6,453 bases of DNA, taken from NCBI GenBank assembly GCA_026993275.1, contig JALWUB010000210.1, positions 1-6,453 of the forward strand. Reading direction: 5' to 3'. A program made the translations under genes and the position numbers. The DNA is from Robiginitomaculum sp. Lineage in GTDB: Bacteria; Pseudomonadota; Alphaproteobacteria; Caulobacterales; Maricaulaceae. The first letter of the stretch is position 1; each line of letters starts with the position of its first letter. The notes beneath the pieces were generated by a model. The model ran no database searches and was not told where the DNA came from. It worked only from the letters and a program-made list of their open reading frames with translations. Below, piece after piece: positions 1 through 4,368 of the stretch.

Positions 1-795
1 CCCTTCTTCTCGCGCCGGGAGAAGATGCAGCTGACCTACAGCGTGCGCAATACCGACCGTTCCATCGGCACGCGGCTGTCATCGCTGATCTATCGCCAAT
101 GGGGCAAGGATGGCGCCCCGGACGGGCATCTGACCCTCAGTCTGCAGGGCACCGCCGGCCAGTCGCTGGGCGCCTTCGCCATGGCCGGCCTGCGCCTGGA
201 ACTGACCGGTGAAGCCAATGACTATGTCGGCAAGGGCCTCAGCGGCGCGCACATCATCATCCGGCCATCCGGCGCGGCGGCCCTGGCCAGCGCCGAAAAC
301 ATCATTATCGGCAATACCTGCCTTTACGGGGCGACCTCCGGGCAGCTTTTTGCCGCGGGCCAGGCGGGCGAGCGCTTTGCGGTGCGCAATTCCGGCGCCA
401 TCGCGGTGGTCGAGGGCTGCGGCGCCAATGGCTGTGAATACATGACCGGCGGCGAGGTGGTGGTGCTGGGCCGGGTCGGGCACAATTTCGCCGCCGGCAT
501 GCATGGCGGCATGGCCTGGGTTTATGATCCGCATGATGTGCTGGACCAGCTCATCAATCCCGAAACCGTCTATTGGGCGCCGATGGCGTCGCGCTATTGG
601 GCCGCCCGCTGCAAGGCGCTGATCGAGGCCCATGCCCGCGAGACCGGCTCCAGCCATGCGGCCGAGATCCTGAGCAAATGGCAGACCAGCCAGCATGCCT
701 TCAAGCAGGTCTGCCCGAAGGAAATGCTGGACCGCCTGGAACAGCCGCTTGATGATGACTCTGCCGCGGCGGGCAAGCCCATGGGCGCGGCCTAG
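1..795 (+). CDS. gltB: Glutamate synthase large subunit, C-terminal part (5'-truncated by window)
   Basis: This is the last 264 residues of the large subunit of NADPH-dependent glutamate synthase, which makes two glutamates from glutamine and 2-oxoglutarate. The family is about 1,500 residues long, so the amidotransferase and FMN/FeS domains lie outside the window. The frame is open from base 1, so the ATG at 25 is an internal methionine and not a start. What is seen is the C-terminal right-handed beta-helix (GXGXG) domain with its glycine ladder: GTAGQSLG (fragment residues about 50-57), NDYVGKGLSG (about 73-82), GNTCLYGATSG (about 104-114), GCGANGCEYMTGG (about 139-151) and GRVGHNFAAGMHGG (about 157-170). 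In the family this domain links the two active sites structurally. It is followed by a helical tail and a TAG stop. It ends 29 bases from the convergent flgL stop and shows no functional link to the flagellar genes. The small subunit gene gltD is not in view. Confidence 0.95.
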   Translation, partial: PFFSRREKMQLTYSVRNTDRSIGTRLSSLIYRQWGKDGAPDGHLTLSLQGTAGQSLGAFAMAGLRLELTGEANDYVGKGLSGAHIIIRPSGAAALASAENIIIGNTCLYGATSGQLFAAGQAGERFAVRNSGAIAVVEGCGANGCEYMTGGEVVVLGRVGHNFAAGMHGGMAWVYDPHDVLDQLINPETVYWAPMASRYWAARCKALIEAHARETGSSHAAEILSKWQTSQHAFKQVCPKEMLDRLEQPLDDDSAAAGKPMGAA

Positions 796-824
796 GGAGT
801 GGCTCGCGGTTTCCGGGGGCGCTC

Positions 825-1751
825 TTAGCGCAGGAAGTTCAGCAAGGAGAGATTGCGCAGCAGCGAGAAGGTCCGTGCCGAGGCCTCGACGGCGGTCTGC
901 GCCTGCTGCAGATGCGTGGCGGCTGTGGCGATGTCCGCATCCTCAATGCCGCCAATGACATTGGTCAGCAGCAGTTTCTGGTCCTCGCCGCGCTTTTGCG
1001 CCTGCTCCACCCGGTTTTGCAAGAGCCCGTTGGAAGCAAGCTGGGTGTTGAGCGCCTCGCTGGCACTGATGATGCCGGCCAGGGTGCTTTGCAGAAAACT
1101 CTTTTGCGCCGCGGTCAGCTTGGCGCCAAACGGGCCTGAGGCACTGTCGTTATAGTCCTTGATGGACTTGATCGCGCTCATCAGGCCGGTGCCGATATCG
1201 TCGGCCAGAAAGCCCACCGTGACCGGCGGGCCATTGTCGATTTGCGCTGTCGCCTTGACTTTGGTGTTGGTGAAAATGCTGGCCGCCGATGCGGCGGAGC
1301 CCAGCGCGTCCAGCGTGCTGATATTGACCGGCGGGCTGTCCACCTTGCTGCCGCCAAACAGGGCGCGGCCGGCAAACTTCGTATTCAGTCCGCCCAGGGC
1401 ACGGTCAAAGGCGGCGCCAAGGCGTTGCATCAGCGTGGTGCCGGAATCCAGCGCAATGGCGTCCGTGACCGCCTGGCGCAGATCGTCGGCGGCGCCGGCC
1501 ACTTCCCCCAGGGCCAGGTCCTGGGCGGCCAGGCGGCTGCTGGTTTCCCGGGCCGCGGCGAGATAGCCGTCATTGCGCGCAGCAAGGGCCCGGGCGGCGC
1601 TCAGCGTGCCCAATTGCGACCCCAGGCCTTTCAGATCGGTTGCCTTTTTCCCGCTCGCGACCTCGCTTTGCGCGCTGATCAGATCGCGCTGATTGCGCAG
1701 CAACTCATTGAGAGCGATCTGGCTGGATATGGCGGTGGCGATGCGGGTCAT
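825..1751 (-). CDS. flgL: Flagellar hook-associated protein 3 (hook-filament junction)
   Basis: A 308-residue flagellin-family protein. FlgL is exported through the flagellar type III apparatus and forms the second ring of the hook-filament junction, between FlgK and flagellin. The N-terminal segment (about residues 10-40: SSQIALNELLRNQRDL, then SGKKATDLKGLG) matches the flagellin/FlgL N-terminal coiled-coil region. The extreme C-terminus (about 280-308: LQQAQTAVEASARTFSLL, then LSLLNFLR) is the matching C-terminal helix with the typical LSLLN-hydrophobic ending. No cysteine is present, as usual for axial proteins. The length suits FlgL (about 300) and a short flagellin equally. The position 17 bases downstream of flgK decides for FlgL. 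The start is the ATG at 1751, preceded by a weak GAGG (1765-1762) 10 bases upstream. No separate promoter is visible, so it is probably co-transcribed with flgK. The stop is TAA. Confidence 0.92.
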   Translation of the reverse strand: MTRIATAISSQIALNELLRNQRDLISAQSEVASGKKATDLKGLGSQLGTLSAARALAARNDGYLAAARETSSRLAAQDLALGEVAGAADDLRQAVTDAIALDSGTTLMQRLGAAFDRALGGLNTKFAGRALFGGSKVDSPPVNISTLDALGSAASAASIFTNTKVKATAQIDNGPPVTVGFLADDIGTGLMSAIKSIKDYNDSASGPFGAKLTAAQKSFLQSTLAGIISASEALNTQLASNGLLQNRVEQAQKRGEDQKLLLTNVIGGIEDADIATAATHLQQAQTAVEASARTFSLLRNLSLLNFLR

Positions 1752-1768
1752 GGCGCTGTTGCCTCACT

Positions 1769-3898
1769 CTAGATGATGGAAAGCAGGGTGTCGGTCAGTT
1801 CCTTGGCGGCCTGGATCAGACGCGCCGAGGCATTGTAGGATTGCTGGAACTGGGTCATGCGCGCCAGTTCTTCGTCGATATTGACGCCTTGCGCATTGGC
1901 GAGCTTGCGGCTGGCCTCCTGCTTCAGTTGCACTGCGGTTTCCGACTGGGATGCGGCGCGGGCGGCGCGGCTGCCCACATCGGTGACAAAGCGCCCGGCA
2001 AAATCGCTCAGCGAGCCGGTGATGCCCGACAAGGCCCCGGCGCTCTGAAACGGGCGGTTTTGCTGCAAGGCCTGCTGAATGGCCTGGCCGCCACGGCCAT
2101 CGCCGCGCCCCAGAACCGTGTCGCCAACGGCGGTGCTGGCGGTCAGCTCCAATTGCGCCAGTCCCAGAAGATCGGGATTGCCGGCAATGTCGGAACGCAC
2201 GGCAAAGGCCGATGCCCGCGTTGCGCGCACCGCATCGCCAAGGCCGAAAATCTGTGAAAACGACAGGCCGGTGCTGCCCCTTGTGGTGGTGTCGCTGCTG
2301 AGCGTGACGCTGTAGGCCTCGGCGCCGCTGGCGGGGGTTTGCACCAGCGCGCCATTGGCATCGAGCGAGAAGGTGGCGAACTTGCCGAGGCCGGTTACGG
2401 TGTTGTTGAGCGCAGCCAGATAGTCATTGATGGTGGTGCCGGTCACCGGCACGCTGATTTGCGCCGTGCTGCGCCCGCCGGGCCCGGTCACGGTAAAGCT
2501 GAGTGCGCCGCCCGCCGCCAGGCCCAGGGTTTCGCTGCCCGTCAGCCCGGTATCGAAGCGGCTGGGCCGGGCGCTGGTGACCAGATCATTGAGGCCGAAG
2601 AAATGTGAAAAGCCCTGTCCGGCCCGGTCCGATGGCGCGGCCGCATCCTGCAGGAGAGCCAGACCATTGCCGCCGCTGGCGGACAGCGTGAGCGCGCCGT
2701 TGGCGAAGCTGGCACTGCCCAGAGCCCCCAGGGCCGTGTTCAGCGCCGTGGCCAGGCCGTCTATCGTGGCCGTGAACGCCGTGGGCGCGCCGCCATCGAC
2801 ACTCAGGCTGCCCGCATCAAAATCAATGTCGATGCGGCGCACCAGCGCGCCATTGGCATCGGCCAGCGCCAGGCTGGTCTTGCCGGTAAAGTTCAGCGCG
2901 TCCGTGCCCAGAAGCCCGGTATTGCGGCCGCTCAGCACGGCAGGAGGCGGCACGGCTGCGGCATTGTTGTGGGCGGCATTGAGGGCATCGGCGGCGCCTG
3001 CGGCCAGTTCCGAAAGCTCCTGGGACAGGGCAGGCAATTCCTTGTCGCGCAGGTCGAGATAGCCGCGCAGGCTGCCACTGGTGATGTGCGGCTGCAGCGC
3101 AATCAGGTCGCCAGAGGGCGTGCGGCCCTGGATCTGGGCAAATTCCTGGCCCGGGCTTGCCGGTCCCGCGCCCGGCCCCTCCAGCGTGACCTGAAACTTG
3201 CCGAGCAGCAAAACCCCATCCGCGGTGCGCACAATGGCGGCGCCGCTTTGTGCCCGTTCGACCTTGATGTCGATCAGCGAGGACAGTTCGGTCAAGACCG
3301 CATCCTGGCGGTTTTCCGCGCCGGTCGAATCGCCTTGCAGGCGGCCCCGGGTGATGTCGCTGTTGAGCTCTCTGACCTGAGTCAGCAGCGCATTGATCTT
3401 GTCAATCCCGAGGCCGATCTGGCGCTGGGCCTCGGTGCGCGAGCTCCGGATTTCGCCATCGAGGCGGGCAAATTCGTCAAGCAGGAACTGAACATCTGTC
3501 ACCGCACTGGAGCGGCGCACGCCCGATGCCGGATCCAGCGCGGCCTTGCCCACTTCTGCAAAGGCGGTGTTCAGGCGGGCAAACAGCGACCCGGCATCAT
3601 CCAGCGTGCCAAATTGCGCTTGCAGGCGGTCCAGAAGATCGGCCCGGGCCTGGCCCGCGGCCGCATCGCCATTGGCGCTCAGGGAGGCCGCCTGCAGGAA
3701 GCGGTCGGTGATGCGGCGCAAATCCTCGACCTTGACGCCCAGACTGGCCCCGGCGACATTGCGCGAGACCACATTGGTGTCAACGCGCGCATAACCGGGC
3801 GTGTTGACATTGCTGATATTGGTGGAGGCCGACTGCAGGCCGGCCTGCGAGGCGTTCAGGCCCGACAGGGCATTGCCCAAAATGGTGTTTATCGACAC
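1769..3898 (-). CDS. flgK: Flagellar hook-associated protein 1 (hook-filament junction), GTG start
   Basis: A 709-residue FlgK, the first hook-filament junction protein, exported after the hook reaches its final length. The N-terminal rod-type motif is clear at residues about 9-39 (ALSGLNASQAGLQSASTNIS, then NVNTPGYARV), as in FlgK and other axial proteins. The C-terminal counterpart is at about 672-707 (VNIDEELARMTQFQQSYNAS, then ARLIQAAKELTDTLL). The protein is longer than E. coli FlgK (547). The extra length lies in the middle, where two related modules (about 328-447 and 451-567) each end in an F-x-x-hydrophobic-FGL-x-D motif. The GTG at 3898 is chosen because a perfect AAGGAGG lies 8 bases upstream and because family similarity begins right there (SINTILGNALSGLN). 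The in-frame ATG at 3976 would add 26 residues unlike any FlgK N-terminus and would lie before this ribosome site. flgL follows after 17 bases. Confidence 0.95.
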   Translation of the reverse strand: MSINTILGNALSGLNASQAGLQSASTNISNVNTPGYARVDTNVVSRNVAGASLGVKVEDLRRITDRFLQAASLSANGDAAAGQARADLLDRLQAQFGTLDDAGSLFARLNTAFAEVGKAALDPASGVRRSSAVTDVQFLLDEFARLDGEIRSSRTEAQRQIGLGIDKINALLTQVRELNSDITRGRLQGDSTGAENRQDAVLTELSSLIDIKVERAQSGAAIVRTADGVLLLGKFQVTLEGPGAGPASPGQEFAQIQGRTPSGDLIALQPHITSGSLRGYLDLRDKELPALSQELSELAAGAADALNAAHNNAAAVPPPAVLSGRNTGLLGTDALNFTGKTSLALADANGALVRRIDIDFDAGSLSVDGGAPTAFTATIDGLATALNTALGALGSASFANGALTLSASGGNGLALLQDAAAPSDRAGQGFSHFFGLNDLVTSARPSRFDTGLTGSETLGLAAGGALSFTVTGPGGRSTAQISVPVTGTTINDYLAALNNTVTGLGKFATFSLDANGALVQTPASGAEAYSVTLSSDTTTRGSTGLSFSQIFGLGDAVRATRASAFAVRSDIAGNPDLLGLAQLELTASTAVGDTVLGRGDGRGGQAIQQALQQNRPFQSAGALSGITGSLSDFAGRFVTDVGSRAARAASQSETAVQLKQEASRKLANAQGVNIDEELARMTQFQQSYNASARLIQAAKELTDTLLSII
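2198..2917 (-). repeat. Degenerate internal domain duplication in FlgK
   Basis: FlgK residues about 328-447 and 451-567 align as two diverged copies of one module. Shared landmarks in order are: an opening TGL-x-G; a beta-rich stretch; TI-x(3)-L-x-x-ALN; a GLG or ALG turn followed by a phenylalanine and a GAL; an AS-x-G segment; and a closing motif HFFGLNDLV (432-440) or QIFGLGDAV (549-557), followed by an R-x-S-x-F. The similarity is at protein level only; the DNA has diverged, so the duplication is old. The copies account for most of the extra length over enterobacterial FlgK and probably form surface-exposed domains on the junction. That last point is inference. Confidence 0.55.
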
Positions 3899-3906
3899 GG
3901 TGCAAA

Positions 3907-3913
3907 CCTCCTT
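3907..3913 (-). promoter_or_regulatory. Ribosome binding site deciding the flgK start
   Basis: On the minus strand the sequence reads AAGGAGG, a full Shine-Dalgarno match, followed by 8 bases and then GTG at 3898. It is the strongest ribosome site in the window. It fixes the flgK start at a GTG rather than at the in-frame ATG 78 bases upstream. Confidence 0.85.
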
Positions 3914-4012
3914 GAACGCTGCAGGACTTGCCGGGCACTGCGCCATTTTTTCCGGCACCAGGGCATGGGCGCACACAGGGCGGATTCGGCTCCATCAGGC
4001 GTTGGCCTCATT

Positions 4013-4041
4013 ATGGTTAATGTAAACAAGGTGTTAGCCAT
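4013..4041. promoter_or_regulatory. Inverted pair of CtrA-like half-sites
   Basis: ATGGTTAA (4013-4020) and TTAGCCAT (4034-4041) form an inverted repeat with one mismatch in eight and a 13-base spacer. Read on the minus strand, the first arm is TTAACCAT, which matches the half-site recognised by the alphaproteobacterial cell-cycle regulator CtrA. The second arm differs from it by one base. CtrA controls flagellar genes in many alphaproteobacteria. The canonical full site TTAA-N7-TTAA is absent, and the element lies downstream of the predicted flgK start point. If it is functional, repression or an additional promoter is as likely as activation. Confidence 0.3.
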
Positions 4042-4103
4042 GGTTTTCCTGTTTTCCAGACACGTCTTTGCGATGGTTGGCCAGAACTGTGCCCAGGAGC
4101 ATG

Positions 4104-4120
4104 CGCAAAAGCCGGGCCAA
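4104..4120 (-). promoter_or_regulatory. Sigma-54 (-24/-12) promoter for flgK-flgL
   Basis: On the minus strand the bases TTGGCCCGGCTTTTGC (4120-4105) match the sigma-54 consensus TGGCACG-N4-TTGC, with one difference in the -24 block. GG (4118-4117) and GC (4106-4105) are separated by the required 10 bases. It shares 15 of 16 bases with the oppositely oriented promoter at 4292. The predicted start is near 4093. Sigma-54 promoters driving hook and hook-associated genes are established in Caulobacter and other bacteria. The one weakness is the 195-base distance to the flgK start. Confidence 0.72.
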
Positions 4121-4177
4121 GTCGTCTGCCGCCAGGCGCACAGGGGGGAGAATGGCTGGGCAATGGGGTTTCAAAGG

Positions 4178-4194
4178 CCCCGGCAAAAATGCGC
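4178..4194. promoter_or_regulatory. Candidate enhancer for a FlbD-type sigma-54 activator
   Basis: CCCCGGCAAAAATGCGC lies between the two sigma-54 promoters, centred about 133 bases upstream of the predicted fliK start and about 93 bases upstream of the predicted flgK start. Both distances suit an enhancer-binding protein. The CCCGGCAA core resembles, from memory, the ftr elements bound by FlbD in Caulobacter flagellar promoters. A further CCCGGCAA occurs on the minus strand at 3935-3928 in the flgK leader. The assignment is by resemblance and position only. Confidence 0.33.
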
Positions 4195-4250
4195 ATGTGG
4201 GCAGAAAAGACCATGCGGTTTCCTGTGCGCCAGCGCTTGTGATATGTCCA

Positions 4251-4263
4251 TAATACACTGAAA
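4251..4263 (-). promoter_or_regulatory. Candidate IHF site between enhancer and fliK promoter
   Basis: TAATACACTGAAA on the plus strand matches the reverse complement of the IHF consensus WATCARNNNNTTR with one mismatch, and it sits in the most AT-rich part of the region (about 4240-4275). It lies 56-68 bases upstream of the predicted fliK start, between the -24 element and the candidate enhancer. IHF characteristically bends DNA at that position for sigma-54 activation. A short inverted repeat TCCAT/ATGGA flanks it (about 4247-4271). Confidence 0.28.
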
Positions 4264-4291
4264 AACATGGATAATTGACGCCGAAACCCTT

Positions 4292-4308
4292 TTGGCCCGG
4301 GTTTTGCT
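4292..4308 (+). promoter_or_regulatory. Sigma-54 (-24/-12) promoter for fliK-flgD
   Basis: TTGGCCCGGGTTTTGCT matches the sigma-54 consensus TTGGCACG-N4-TTGCW, with one departure in the -24 block. GG (4294-4295) and GC (4306-4307) are separated by exactly 10 bases. Transcription is predicted to begin near 4319. That gives a leader of about 50 bases to the ATG at 4369, or 17 bases to the ATG at 4336. It also rules out the in-frame GTG at 4309, which overlaps the -12 element. Confidence 0.82.
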
Positions 4309-4368
4309 GTGCTGTTGGCCAGCCCGTGCGCAGGAATGCAACAGGACGGGCGCAAAACGGGTAATCGC

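Larger units (their letters stand above)
3899..4093 (-). other. Predicted long 5' leader of the flgK-flgL transcript
   Basis: If transcription starts 12 bases after the -12 element at 4105, the flgK message begins near 4093 and has a leader of about 195 bases, which is long for a flagellar gene. The leader holds the CtrA-like inverted repeat (4013-4041). It also holds a possible small reading frame on the minus strand from ATG 4041 to TAA 3889 (50 codons, start MANTLFTLTIM), preceded by AGGA 5 bases upstream and overlapping the flgK start by 10 bases. A CCCGGCAA motif lies at 3935-3928, resembling the start of the candidate enhancer at 4178. The small frame is rich in Arg, Trp and Cys in its second half and resembles no protein I know, so it may be a chance frame or a translational coupling leader. 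The start point is predicted from promoter geometry only. Confidence 0.4.

Noticed and set aside
79..696. A 205-codon minus-strand open frame within gltB
   Set aside because: A shadow of the conserved glutamate synthase beta-helix coding sequence, with no ribosome site or recognisable domain.
819..831. A GCGCT-CTT-AGCGC hairpin as a terminator for gltB or flgL
   Set aside because: The stem is only 5 base pairs, no T-tract follows on either strand, and it overlaps the flgL stop codon.
3925..3955. A minus-strand sigma-54-like element closer to flgK (TGGCGCA followed by GGCA)
   Set aside because: The GG-to-GC spacing is 11 instead of 10 and the -12 block lacks TTGC. It would put the start of transcription almost on the ribosome site.
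3899..3976. A 26-residue N-terminal extension of flgK from the ATG at 3976
   Set aside because: FlgK family similarity starts at the GTG at 3898, which has a perfect AAGGAGG at 8 bases. The extension resembles no FlgK N-terminus and has no comparable ribosome site.
4077..4092. A third sigma-54-like match on the plus strand (TTGGCCAGAACTGTGC)
   Set aside because: Spacing is correct, but the -12 block is GTGC rather than TTGC and the -24 block matches less well. It would start transcription about 215 bases before fliK, where a far better site exists.
2969..4261. A 430-codon open frame on the plus strand, antisense to flgK and running into the control region
   Set aside because: It opposes a well-conserved flgK and crosses the minus-strand ribosome site and promoter. 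Its product is Arg/Gly/Ala-rich with no motif. High GC makes stops rare, which explains its length.
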